DNA of 64,000 nucleotides from Strigamia acuminata (Eukaryota; Arthropoda; Chilopoda; Geophilomorpha; Linotaeniidae), in NCBI GenBank assembly GCA_949358305.1, contig OX442315.1, positions 11,806,427 through 11,870,426 of the forward strand. The letters are read 5' to 3'. The translations under genes were made by a program, and so were the position numbers. This document shows, one piece after another, positions 10,946 through 21,930 of this stretch. Below the pieces are notes generated by a model. It was not told the origin of the DNA. It did not search any database and saw only the letters and a program-made list of their open reading frames with translations. Within the stretch, counting starts at the first letter, position 1. Every line of letters begins with the position of its first letter.

Positions 10946-11026
10946 AAAAATTTTCACAGACAACAGGATTTGAACCTGTGTGGAAAGATTCCTGGTTCAT
11001 TACCTTAACCACTGAGCCACCACAAC
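10946..11026 (-). ncRNA. tRNA-like sequence in right arm, mirror copy
   Basis: Mirror image of the left-arm copy: B-box-like at 10966-10976 and A-box-like at 11009-11019 on the minus strand. The two promoters converge on the palindrome centre. Confidence 0.45.
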
Positions 11027-11354
11027 ACACTATTGTTGCTTCATGCAGGCAGTCATGTTGGTGAACAAAGTTGTGATGTCATAAGTCATGTGATATCAAA
11101 TTATCTGGGTTCCAGAGTAAGGTTTGAACAGCCTAATCACCAAATGTAGAGCTACACTTGACCTTTTTACTCAAAATATCCAAAAATGGTGTTTCAACAC
11201 ACAGTAAGGAATCCTGTGTGTTGTTACTGTTTGTAACAATGTGAGAGAGAGGTGCATTTTAATATGAGAAAAATAGATTGTTTAGGTGATGTGAATGCTT
11301 TATTTACAAACAATTTTAACAATTGTGGATTACACACTCTTGCGGTCTCCTTGT

Positions 11355-12051
11355 CAGTATACAACTAAAGTCGACTTGGTCAGAGTCGAACAAAGGATTT
11401 CTCAAGATGGCGTCGTCGGTTCCGCGTGGTCGGCGGAACAAAGGCGGCGTCTCGAGTTGTCGTTAATTCGTCACGGATTCGTCTTCACGGACGCGGTGGA
11501 ATGCTCTTTTGAGTCTTCTATCCGTGCCTGTTGTCTAGGGTTTGGTTTAGCGTCGCGGAGGCCTCGTCTAGGAACTTTGGGGTTCCCTACAAAGCACTCG
11601 GACACTTACTTCGGTGAATAATCGACTGGGCGATTATTCTGGGTGATTTCACAAGGGCTATTCTCGTGCTTTCGCAGGAATAGCTCGCAAGTGACTTCGT
11701 GAGAGTTACAGTTCGCACTTTACTCAGCGATCCTCGATCAATCCTAACTTGTAGTTGAAGTTGGCCTGACGGTGAGGTAGTTGCTGTGTTCTTGGTGTCG
11801 TTTGTGTAAGTTCTTACTTTAGGCAGGAAACACAGCCTTTTATGCAGTGGGGTGAAGGGCCGGCGATCAACCAATGGGGGCTGACCACCAGCCGCTTCCT
11901 TCCCCTCGGGGCACACACCTGCCATGGGGAGGTGGAGCCAACTCGGGGGGGGGGGAACGACTCTTCAATCATAGTGACTCAGAGGACAAGTATCCGCCCT
12001 GGGGGGATACTTATCCAACTGGGTCACCACAAGTTAATTGGACACACCTTA
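11355..12051. other. GC-richer segment of unknown nature
   Basis: More GC-rich than its surroundings, with a run of ten or more Gs near 11945 and no recognisable protein in any frame. It abuts both the perfect palindrome and the left arm of the next inverted repeat, so it is probably part of an unidentified mobile element. Confidence 0.3.
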
Positions 12052-13168
12052 GATAATATTGGTATTTATACTCTGAACAGAAAAAACGCCGTGTGGGAAG
12101 GTCGGGGCATCGCCGCTAATGGTTCGAATTTAGTTTGGCGAGTTAGGCCTAACGTTCGATGCACGAGTGCGCCGAACTTCATAAACAGGAAACAAAAATC
12201 CAACAAAACCCCCAAAAAAATGTGATTTATCTATTCTCCTATGTTTACCTTAGTCTGCACATTTCGGAACCTTACAAACGTAGTAAACGTGCATTTAATC
12301 GAGGATGAACGAAAAAGTGCGATACACCAAAATACAATAAGATAGAGCAAACGGCGGTTGCCATAGAAACTACCCTAGTACGTAGTCGCTAGAGTCTAAT
12401 CGTCACGCCGGGCCTGGATGTTGTAACGCTCCACCAAGTTGTCGAGAAGAAACCACAAGAATTAGCGATTTCGGACGACACTACCTGTTGTCAAGTGGTT
12501 TATCTTAAATGTTAGAAATTGCTCGTTTTACAAGCTTTAAGTTGTTCTTTTAAATTTTATTTCAAAGCTAATAAAAATAATCCTTGCTTCAAAATAATTG
12601 CTCGTTCTAAAACTAGAAATTTCAATTTCATGTTCACGAATAAACAAACGTGAAAATAAATGACATTTGATTCAAGAAATAAAAATTGTTTGAGAAGTGA
12701 ATTTTTTTAGGTTTGTTTTTATCTTTATTCAATTAAATTAAAGCATTTGCAATGTGCATTCAATTTGTAGTGTAATAGTGTTTGTGCCTTTCTTGTATTG
12801 TGTTTAGTTAAAATATTGTCACTAGTCGGCGCTGTTATGCACTTTTAGTTTCTACGGCAACCTCCGTTTGATCTTTATTATTGTGTTTTGTTATATCGCA
12901 CTTTTCCGTTCTTCCTCGATTGAATGCATGTTTATTACGTTTGAAAGGTTCCAAAGTGTAAGCAGATTAAGGTAAATATAGGAGAATAGATAAATCACAT
13001 TTTTTTTGGGTATTATTAGATTTTTTTCGGGTTTATTAAGTTCGGCACAATCGTGCATCGAACGTTAGGCTTAACTTGCCTAACTGAATTCGAACCATTA
13101 GAGGCGATGCCCCGACCTTCCCATACGGCGTCTTTTCAGTTCAGAGTATATACATTCCAATATTATTT
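12052..13168. repeat. Older inverted repeat, arms ~335 bp around a ~450-bp centre
   Basis: 12052-12385 matches the reverse complement of about 12836-13168 at roughly 85-90% by eye. Shared blocks include GAAGGTCGGGGCATCGCC, CCTAACGTTCGATGCACGA and TGTGATTTATCTATTCTCCTA. Each arm carries an X-box-like motif (GTTGCCATAGAAAC near 12357). The arrangement is that of a foldback element or an inverted pair of terminal repeats; no transposase is visible. Confidence 0.7.
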
Positions 13169-13188
13169 ATAGTGTCTCCAATAAAATT

Positions 13189-13263
13189 ACCGTATTTTAT
13201 CGATTAAGAGCCGCGGCTCTTATTCAAAACTGCCATTTTTGTCAGCAGTTACAATTTCGGTTT
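13189..13263. repeat. Short dispersed repeat family B, copy 1
   Basis: About 75 bp beginning ACCGTATTTTATCGATTAAG, with a palindrome TAAGAGCCGCGGCTCTTA, continuing TTCAAAACTGCCATTTTTGT. The same sequence with three or four changes is at 27157-27230 in the same orientation. Confidence 0.8.
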
Positions 13264-13421
13264 TTCCTTTGTTACATTTGTTTAATGTAACAAACAAGAC
13301 TGAACGTCACGAACAAAGCGTAACAATACATCGGTAAAATATTGTAATCGTTTTCGAACTTAATTCTTATTATTTTTTTCATTTCAGACTACGTACGTTT
13401 CAGTGGTTGAAGGAAAAAAAA

Positions 13422-13674
13422 ATGAAGAGAACAGCACGTGAGGATTACAATTGCAATCTGTGTGATTATTCGTGTTCATACGTATGCTTATTGCAACAGC
13501 ACATGCTTAAACACACTGGTGAAAAGCCGTTCAAATGTCAAATGTGTGCACTTTCATTTCGACTTAAAACTTGCATGACTGTCCACATGCGAATTCACAC
13601 TGGAGAAAAACCGTTCAAGTGCCATTTGTGTGATTATTCGTGCATTCAAAGTGGGCATTTAAACAGGCACCTAT
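13422..13674 (+). pseudogene. C2H2 zinc-finger gene 2, 5' part, cut by a retrotransposon
   Basis: The ATG at 13422 begins MKRTAREDYNCNLC, a close paralogue of zinc-finger gene 1 in the opposite orientation, preceded by a matching splice acceptor (CATTTCAG at 13380-13387). Two complete fingers and most of a third are present before coding stops at 13674, where a 12.3-kb Ty3/gypsy element is inserted in a finger's histidine region. The 4-bp target CTAT (13671-13674) is repeated at 26014-26017, and the reading frame continues exactly across the empty site. The element alone would destroy the protein; translation entering the LTR stops within about ten codons. Confidence 0.85.
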
Positions 13675-14633
13675 TGCTGCGATCCGGGTTTTTATCCACT
13701 TAATTTCTAATAAATTAAGCAGAAACCGCAGGTGAATGCTATAAAAGACTTACAATCGGCGGCCTTAAATTATCTAGGGGTTAAGTTTAAGGAAAAGAAA
13801 TAAAAAGACAGTTTTATTAATAAAAATCACAAATATGTATTTATTCGTTTAAATTACAATGACTAGTTAAAAATATCACAATGGCGACAAGTCGCGAAAT
13901 GAAATGAGCGGGAACAATGGAAGGGCTTGCAACGACTGTTGCAAGCTACAAAGCGCTAAAATGGCGCTTAAACAACACACAGTTGTTAGGCGAAGGCGAA
14001 TTGTCTTCGTTTGCTGAACTCACGAACGATGGTCGAAGACGATGGTTCTCGTGGGCTCCTTCTACGGCTCGTGCGACGGCTCGGCGGCGGTGGTTGACGG
14101 CTGTAGGCGTCCGGCTCTCGTACGATGGCGGTGGCTGTCGTTCGCGCGGCAGCGACGGCGATGGTTCACGATCGTCGGGAAACTTCTTCTTCTCGTTTGC
14201 TGGAATTAGCTACGGCTAATTCAAGCAGAATTGCTGGCTTTGTGCTTTGGGTGGCACAAAGATAGCAGGTGAAACTGAGTTACAACGGTCCTCTATCAAT
14301 ACGTATTGTCGGAGCAGATATCGCAGTGATGTTGAGGTTGTTGTTGTATTTTTCAGAGTCCCGATTTGAGCCAAGACGCGAGCCCAGCACGCTTCAATAT
14401 TGCGCAGAAAACCTGCGCACTTAGCTCAAATGGGTGCAACTAGTGGTTATTACACCATATTGCACCATAACGGCTAATAACCGTTTTCACCCCGGACAAC
14501 CTGGGGTGATATGTGCCTAGAGAGGATTTCTCCCCTCGGTCACATGATCTGACTTGGCGTGTGCCACAGTCAAATTAATTAGAAGATAATTAATTTAATC
14601 TTCTAAGTTGGTGAATATTTTGAGATCACCACA
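13675..14633 (-). repeat. 3' LTR of the 13.7-26.0 kb element
   Basis: 959 bp, the same length and apparently the same sequence as 25055-26013. On the element strand it starts TGTGGTGATCTC and ends GGATCGCAGCA. The GC-rich open frame at 13917-14219 (+) lies wholly inside the LTR, is antisense to the element, and is not considered a gene. Confidence 0.95.
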
Positions 14634-14646
14634 CATCCCCCCATTT
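14634..14646 (-). promoter_or_regulatory. Polypurine tract
   Basis: On the element strand AAATGGGGGGATG lies directly before the 3' LTR, where plus-strand DNA synthesis is primed. Confidence 0.7.
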
Positions 14647-14685
14647 AAGACGAATCTTACATGGAGAGAAAATGAACGAACCAAT

Positions 14686-17481
14686 TTATGATTCGTCCAT
14701 GGTCTGAGTTCGCTCAGGCGTCAACGGGCGCATCATATCCGTGGTGTCGTCCCTCGGGTTGGACCGCTCGTTAACCGTACACAGGTCGCGACCTGCGTTT
14801 GGTCCGGAGACCATTCCAGGGTTGACATGAAGCCAAACCTGGATGATTCTCGCCGAGTTCGCTCGGTTGAAAAATCCTAGCGCCGCAAACTCTATGGGAT
14901 CCTCTGGCGCCAATCGTGCTCTCAGGAGTCGATCGTGGAGCACTGATGGTGGGCTTAACACCCGGATGTGGTCCTCGAGCCACATAAACACCTGCCTCGA
15001 CAACTTGTGGTTGTTGCTAAGCAGTGTTCGCGTATCCGGCGTCAAATAGAAGTGCGGATACAGGCGCATCAGGGTCTTGAAAGCCGACTCTTTTTTCAGC
15101 GGCTTGACCTTCGTCTCCGGCTTGGCTGGCGGCGGCGGCGGCGGACGTGAGTCTTCCGTCGTGGCATCGTCAAAATGGCACTGCGGGCCCAAGAAAACCA
15201 ACGCGGGTGCGGAGGTTGACGAGGGTGTGACGCCTCGTCCCGGTGCTCGACCCACACCGGGGAGCTGACGGGTTTCGACTACCCGTTGAACTCCGGCTGG
15301 AGTTTGAGAACTTCCGGCGTTCTCTGGCCAAAATGAACATCCAGCGCCCTCTTGGGCCGACTGGAAAACAGCCAGTGACGCAGCTGCTGTGGCGCTTGTA
15401 ACTGGAAGCGGTGGTCTTCCGGTCATTCGCGCCGTGGCCTTCGCAAAGGACCACTCGGTTCGCAACCGAACGGCGGCCTCTTCTTCGGTCTCACCGTTTG
15501 CTACGACTTGCTTTATTAGCTCGGCTAAGATCGTAGGCGGGTCGAGCCTGAGGTGGTACCACAGCTCGACTTTCTTCTCCGACAGGCCCATCGGCGCGGT
15601 CCAAAGGTACGTAATGGCCGCTAACGCCTGTCCTGGCGAAGGAAGAACACCAGGGTACAACACCCTAGTCATCCCCGGAATTAGCTGACGCTGAAAATCC
15701 ATCAGACGGGGATCATCAATGGTATTGATGTCGGAGACTTCTAGCCTTTCAGCTAGTCTCTGCCAGTCCTTCTGCGACTCGGCGATCTGGGCGCTTTGGT
15801 ATGCGTCCAGCTTCTGGAGCACTTCCTGCTGCGCTCTAATGGGTTGCTGCTCGTAGCAGGTCCATTGTGGGCCGAACGACTCACTGAAAAATGGCCGGAG
15901 TTGCAGGTTGCTAACTCCAGCCGGCAAGCGGGAAACATAACCTTGTTCGGGCAAGCGGCTAGCGTGTCCAGGTACAGGCACGCTACAGTCGGGAGAAATA
16001 TCACCGACGACACGTCTCATGGCGTATGGAGTAGCCGGGTTGTCCACTTTGAACGTGGAGGCGGTTCGGCTACTTCGGGCGGACTTAATTGTGGAGTCCG
16101 ATTCGAAACTCAGCGAAGACGACGAGCCAAACGACTCTGGTGTCCGTCCTCGTCGCGACTGCGGGCGTGATGGCTGCGCGTCAGTCGAATATGGGCGTGA
16201 TCGCCTCTGACGTTCCTCTCGATCGCGGCTTGATTCGCGGAACATCGGTCGGACTGGAACCGGCGGAGGGAGTTGCCCCACCCTCAAATCCTCGTCTTGC
16301 GGCGGAGGATTGATGGCCGCTGGGGCCGGAATTCCATCTTCTTGATAAAAAGGGAGAGCGCAACGCGCTTGCTCCTCTGCCTCGTGTTCTCGAGCCAGTT
16401 GTCGATTTTCGTCGACGCGAAGCTGCACCGCGGCAGCTCGGAGTGCTTTGGACGGGAAAAATCCCGGAAAATCGTTAAAACACCCGGCGAGCGCCAACTG
16501 GTGGAGCTCGGTTTGTGTGACGGGAAGTTGTGGGTTCCCGTCACGAACGGATTTGCGATACCGTTTAACGACTTCGCGTTGTGTCGTCTTGAGGTTCTTC
16601 CTCAATTGGGTTAGAGCACCGTAATTAATTCCGGTACTCTTTAGCGCTCTTCTGCGCTCGTGACGCTCTCGTGGCGTCACTGGCCACTGGTTGTGCAGCA
16701 ACTCTGCTGCAAGCGGTCCTGGGGGGCTCTCGTCGAGCGTCCACTCGATTTCGTCGACACCGTCCACGTGAAGGCGCTCGATGAATCTTCCTTTTGCACC
16801 AAATCCTTGCAGCGCTGATCTGCTGAAGTCGTGGCGCAACTTCCACCAGGTATTGTTTGCCGTCTTCAGTCTTCTGATTTTTTCGGGCAATGCCGCTCGA
16901 AAAATCAGCGGGTGCTGAGTCGGCACGTGATCGGGAAGCGCGAATGGTGTTTCTCGATCCCTCTCGATCTATATTCGAAGAAAAATAAATAAATTAGTTT
17001 ATTTAAAAATAAACAAATAATTTCTTATTTGAAATATTTTTTAAGCTTAGCGCTTGTGGCTGTGAGTCACTAAGGGATGTTGGTTGTCATGGCAACTCCC
17101 TTCGCACATGCTTGAAGCACGTGACTTTTATAGCCGCCATTTTTATTTTTTAGCGGCTTGTGTTTGAAGTCAGGAAAAGTGAAATTACTCAATTTTTCTG
17201 ACTTAAACACTTGGTAAAAATTTATTCTAATAATTTACCCGTTGTTGAAGCGTCAATTGAACGTCTTCATTTGCCCCTTCCATGGGCATTTCTCCGTCCG
17301 CCTGGAGTTGGATCGCTTCCTCGTCCATTCTCTTTCGTTTTCCGGTAATTTCGGAAATTCTTTCGTCTTGAAAGAGAAATAATACATAAATCTTATGTTT
17401 TATCAAATTTTTCATACAGAAAAATTACTTACGATCAGGTTGTCGAACTATTCGGGTCGTAACGTAGGCGATGCGATGCAT
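14686..17481 (-). CDS. Third ORF of the retrotransposon, three exons, unknown function
   Basis: The long frame ending at 14686 has no ATG where it opens. Splice signals give a consistent model: exon A 17481-17433 (ATG, MHRIAYVTTR...), donor GTAAGT; exon B 17366-17239, acceptor TTTCTCTTTCAAG, donor GTAAAT; exon C 16968-14686, acceptor CGAATATAG. The phases (1, then 0) fit exactly and give about 819 residues. Introns are 66 and 270 nt. The protein is hydrophilic, with a basic N-terminal third (LPEKIRRLK, WWKLRHDFSR), an Arg/Ser/Pro-rich middle, a PPPPPPAKPE linker and a conserved-looking C-terminal block near LMRLYPHFYLTPD. There is no signal peptide or membrane span, so it is not an ordinary envelope. 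It starts 190 nt after the pol stop and needs its own subgenomic RNA. An in-frame TAG precedes exon A, but an acceptor there could add a 5' leader exon. Confidence 0.7.
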
Positions 17482-17554
17482 ACACTCTCGAAACTTTTGA
17501 AAAAGTGACTAAGTTCGTTGATTGCAAACACGAACTTGGATTAGAGACGCTTTG

Positions 17555-17657
17555 TGACGTCACTAATTATAACGTATGATTAACGTTGTCATTCGAGTGG
17601 GTACTACGAATGACGTCACGAGATTGCTTTCTCGGATCTTTTGGGTAAACCCAAAAG
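17555..17657 (-). promoter_or_regulatory. Pol-ORF3 gap with two CRE palindromes and a hairpin
   Basis: TGACGTCA occurs at 17555-17562 and 17611-17618, and an inverted repeat with 9-base arms (CTTTTGGGT/ACCCAAAAG, 17638-17646 and 17649-17657) sits just after the pol stop. These could be internal promoter elements or an RNA structure for ORF3 expression; the function is inferred. Confidence 0.35.
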
Positions 17658-17670
17658 GTGAAAGACAACA

Positions 17671-20600
17671 CTATGTCTTGGCTCGCGGAACGCGAGATCT
17701 CAAGTTGTACTTTGACTTTCGCGAAGTACAATCCAACTTGTTTAGATTGTCATCAGCATCGTCTCCAATGTCAGATGAGTTATATACTTCATTGTTTGAA
17801 ATTTTCTCTTTTTCTAAAAACATTTCCTTTTCTAGATTTTCATCAAGAGAAACATTTTCAAGTCGCTGGTTTATTTCATCGACTTCGTTATTTTTGAGTT
17901 TCGATTTTTTACTCGATTCCGTGTTTTCGACAGGAATTTTGGATAATTTAGCATCATCCAAGGTATTAACAATATTCTTTGTTTTTTGACCCACTTCCTC
18001 CCCTTCCAGCCAAATTTCTTGGTTGAAAACGGGAAAGTACGGCATTAATTCAGTGCCGTGAACAGCTGGATAAATTTTATTATCACTCAGCCGTCGAAGT
18101 TGAAAGGCGCCTCCTTGTAACCTTTTGATAATTACATAAGGCCCATTCCTTTTCGGTGAAATGCCTGCTGCTATTCCTTTAGCGGCATTTGAGAGAATAT
18201 GAGACTCTCGCCAGACTAAATCATTTTGTCTGAAGTTGTCGAATTTCTTATCTGATTTTTCAGCTTCGACACGGCGTCTCAAATCTAAGACGTGAGACAT
18301 CATATGCTGATACGTCTCTGCAATTATTGTTTCTAATTTCTGAACATATAAATGCGGATTTTTTGGATCAATGACTAAAATTCCTTCCGGAATTCTTGGA
18401 TCCCAAGGAATTCTTAATTCTCGGAAAAAATTTAAGAAAGCAGGAGAATAATCTCTGCCTCTTGTTACAGTTGTTCTCAAACTGAATGCAAATTCGCGTA
18501 GATACTCATCCCATTGGTCATGAATATCTAAATAAATCGAAACTAAATATTTAATATCTCGATTGGTTCTCTCCACAGGATTGCTTTGTGGATGATAAAT
18601 CGATGTCGGTGTTCGCGACATGTCGAATTTTTTGCAAAATTCTTTATAGACCTGTGATCGAAATTGTGGTCCATTATCACTTATGATTTGTCTCGGAAAT
18701 CCGAAAGTCATTGATAAGTGATAAATTGTGTTGGCAACTTTTATTGCCGTTGGATTACACATTGGAAATAATTCGGGCCAATGTGTAGCGACATCTACGA
18801 TGACGCAAATGTGGGTATTGTTTTTTCTGGTTCTTGGTTTGGGACCAGACAAATCCACACTGAGGCAGTCAAATGGTCCAAATGGTCCAATTTGAGCGCC
18901 TTCAATTTCGGTCTTTGATCTCGGCTTACATGCCTGACATCCTTGACAATGTTGAATAAAACGTGTAATATCACGTTTCATACCTTTCCAGGTATAAACT
19001 CTTCGAGTTCGGTACATTGTCCTCGCAATGCCTGGGTGGCCGGACAGTGGATGTCCGTGCATCAACCAAATGATTTTATAAATCAATTTTCTTGGCACAA
19101 CAACTTTAAGTGCCCTACCATCCTCTCCCAATTCATCGGTGGAGGTAGGATGATAATGGAGTAGCATATCTTCTTCAATGAGATAAGTACTCGCGTGTCT
19201 TTCAAAGTTTCTTCTTTGAAGACGAGTTACTATGTAACTTGGATATTGCTTGTTTAGCAAGTAATTGCGAATATGTTGGCAAAATTCGTCTGCTTTTTGC
19301 GCTGCAATAATGTCATCTCTCGTTGGAGGATCACATTCTAATTGCTTCGCAATTTTAGCTGCAAATGCTTTAATTAAAACATTTGTTGTTGGCAGCTCGA
19401 ATTTTTTAGCCATCATAGCTCTTAATTCGACGTCAGGGGTTCCTGACGGATCATGCATGTTAATACAAAAATTAATTAATGCTTGATCGTCGTCATTAAC
19501 TATTATTGACTTGGGTAATTCGTTCAATTTTCCCATTTGCCAACTTCGGCAAGGAGATGGACAATATGATAATAAATCATCATTATCGCCATCGTCTTCT
19601 GGTTCGTCAGGTGCGCTGACAGGTGCACGTGACAATGCGTCTGCTATTACATTCAGCGGACCTTTGACGTATTGTATTTCGAACGAATACGCCATTAGCT
19701 CCATTTGCCAACGAGCTAATCTGCCCGACGGGTCAGATAACGACATCAACCACTTAAGTGCTTGGTGATCCGTTTGTACAGTGAATGTAGTGTACTCTAA
19801 GTATGGGCGAAATTTGCGTAATCCCCATACTACTGCGAGACATTCTAATTCTGTCACAGTATAATTCTTTTCAGCGGGTTGCAAGCTTCTGCTTGCATAC
19901 ACGCATGGCATTTCGACTTCTTGGCCATCCACAATTTTCTTTTGTGTAAGGGCTGCACCCAACCCTTGTTTACTGGCGTCAGTATGAACAATAAATGGCA
20001 TGTACAAGTCAGGCATCTTCATTGTTTCAGCATTCGTAAGCAGGTCTTTTATTGCGTCGAATGCTGCTTGATGATGCAGTTCCCAATCGAACTCCGCATC
20101 TTTCTTCAAGAGTGGCCTTAGTGGTTCTGCCACTGTGGCCAAATTCTTGATTAGGCGGTGAAAGAAATTCACCATGCCTAGAAATCTTTGTAATTCTTTA
20201 AGATTGGTAGGAGCCGGAAATTGCGTAATTGCAGCGACTTTTTTAGGGTCTACTGCAAGTCCTTCTACTCCTACTTTGTAGCCTAGAAAAATTAATTCCT
20301 TTCTACAGAGATGCGTCTTGCCAGGATGCGCATGTAAATTAGCTTCTGCCAATTTTTTAAACATTATATCTAAATGTTTAATGTGTTCTTCGAACGATTT
20401 GGATACAACAATTATGTCATCCAAATATGCCCATGCAAATTTTCTATAAACGTCACCTAAAACTTTTTCCATCAATTCTTGGAAAGTGGTTGGTGCGTTT
20501 ACTAATCCGAAAGGCATGACTAAAAACATTAGTCTTCCCATTGGGCTCCAGAAGGCAGTTTTTTCTCTGTCTTCAGGTCGCAATTCTATCTGCCAATATC

Positions 20601-21923
20601 CCTTGGTCAGATCTATAGTACTGACCCATTCGAATTCTCCGATTTCTCGCAGAATTTCCTCAATTGTTGGCATTTGAGGTGGGTTGTACTTAGTATGTGT
20701 ATTGATGGGGCGAAAATCAATGCACAAGCGTGGGTCGTTTCCTGGTCGCATGACTAGGACTGGCCGCATTCCGTAATCGCCTTCAGCTTTGACGACTACG
20801 CCTTTGTCAATCATGTCTTGACAAAGTTGTCTGATTATTTCCCTTTTTTGAGGGTTTATGCTCTTAAAGGGGACACGGATGGGTTTCTCCGTGTCAAGCT
20901 CAATTTTGTGCTTAACCAGGTGTGTTTTACCTGGATCTTTAGAAATAATCCTTTTATGTTTGGATAACATCTTTTCTAATAATTTGGATTGCTCCAAATT
21001 TAAGTTAGCTTCTTTGACTAACTTTTGGATGAAATTCTCTTCATCAATTTTGCTTTGAGTTACACTTGCAGCGTAAGCTTTTGCAAAGGTCACAAATGAG
21101 GAATCGGGTTCCTCTATTTTCTCCAAATAACGATCCAGCAACGCTTGTGGAATGTAGGGTAAATCTGCATCCACAGGTTGCGTGAAATTCCAAGACATCG
21201 TCTGTGGATTAGGTTGGATTTTTAATTTATTCATAAAATCGCAACCCAATAGTACCATTGGATACTTATTTGGTATTACGATGAACGGATGACGTAACGT
21301 GCCATGTGTCCATCGAAATGAAAGATGAATGGTTCCATCTGGAGTGACTTCTTCACTTGCCGTCGTGACTCTGACACCAGGTCCGATAGGTCGTAGATAT
21401 TTTTCTAGACCTAATTGATTAATAACTGAAGTGGCTAGGAAGCTTTTATTTGCTCCTGAGTCCAACATTCCGGTTATTACACCTTTTAACGTTTCTAACT
21501 TTAACGTCGGAAGGTCTTGGCTGTTTGGTATTCCAGCCACTTTGCACTCAAACTTGCGCAATTTATGAGGAATTGTAATTGGAGGCTCCAAAGGCAATTC
21601 ATCTAATAACTCATTGGTATCAAGAGTTGTAGTTGCAAATAACTTAATGCATTCCTCAATTCCAGGTGTCTCTGGAACTGAGCTTGGTCTATCGTCTTTA
21701 ACTTCGACTTTATCTTGAATATTGGAAGTGTCTTCTTCAGTCGGGGTTTCGCCGACAATCTCCTTTTTTACATCAAGAGATCCATTTTCTTTTAGTTCAG
21801 TTTGACGAATTAATTCATCAATAGCTTCTCCAACATCTTCCATTATCTTCAGATTTTCATTCTCTGATTCCGATTTCGGAGGTGACGCAGCGTCCACTAG
21901 ACCTGATGGATCTGCGTCTACAA
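17671..21923 (-). CDS. pol: Retrotransposon Pol polyprotein
   Basis: Reached by -1 frameshifting from gag; the first in-frame methionine-like codon is only a GTG at 21897, so an independent start is unlikely. Counting from that GTG (1,408 codons): an acidic leader, aspartic protease with LDSGA at about 145-149, reverse transcriptase with YLDD near 487, RNase H with HTDAS near 634, a zinc-binding HHCC integrase domain (HGHPLSGHPG...CQGCQAC) at about 940-985, and the integrase catalytic D, D and E near 1010 (VDLSG), 1072 (SDNGPQF) and 1107 (PVERTN). All catalytic residues are present. The C-terminal tail after about 1280 is acidic and Ser/Lys/Asn-rich. TAG stop at 17671. Confidence 0.95.
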
Positions 21924-21930
21924 GTTTTTT
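21884..21930 (-). promoter_or_regulatory. Programmed -1 ribosomal frameshift signal (gag/pol)
   Basis: On the minus strand the heptamer A-AAA-AAC (21930-21924) lies in the correct gag phase, two codons before the gag TAG. After a spacer of 5 nt comes GACGCAG (21918-21912), which pairs with CTGCGTC (21890-21884) around a 21-nt loop that can add a few more pairs. Shifting -1 on this heptamer enters the pol frame directly. Confidence 0.85.

Larger units (their letters stand above)
10366..11354. repeat. Near-perfect palindrome of about 1 kb (arms ~494 bp)
   Basis: The sequence from 10366 to about 10825 is repeated as a near-exact reverse complement from 11354 down to about 10895. Only the AT-rich centre near 10860 differs. 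The outer edges are ACAAGGAGACCGCAAG on the left and its mate ending CTTGT on the right. No target-site duplication was found. Each arm holds a tRNA-like Pol III promoter. A transcript would fold into a very long double strand. The arms lie between the two divergent zinc-finger genes. Confidence 0.9.

Noticed and set aside
13917..14219. 100-codon GC-rich frame (and its twin at 25297-25599)
   Set aside because: Lies inside both LTRs, antisense to the element, and has no domain; its conservation reflects LTR identity.
14686..16926. ORF3 as a retroviral-type envelope gene
   Set aside because: No signal peptide, hydrophobic fusion stretch or membrane anchor is visible.
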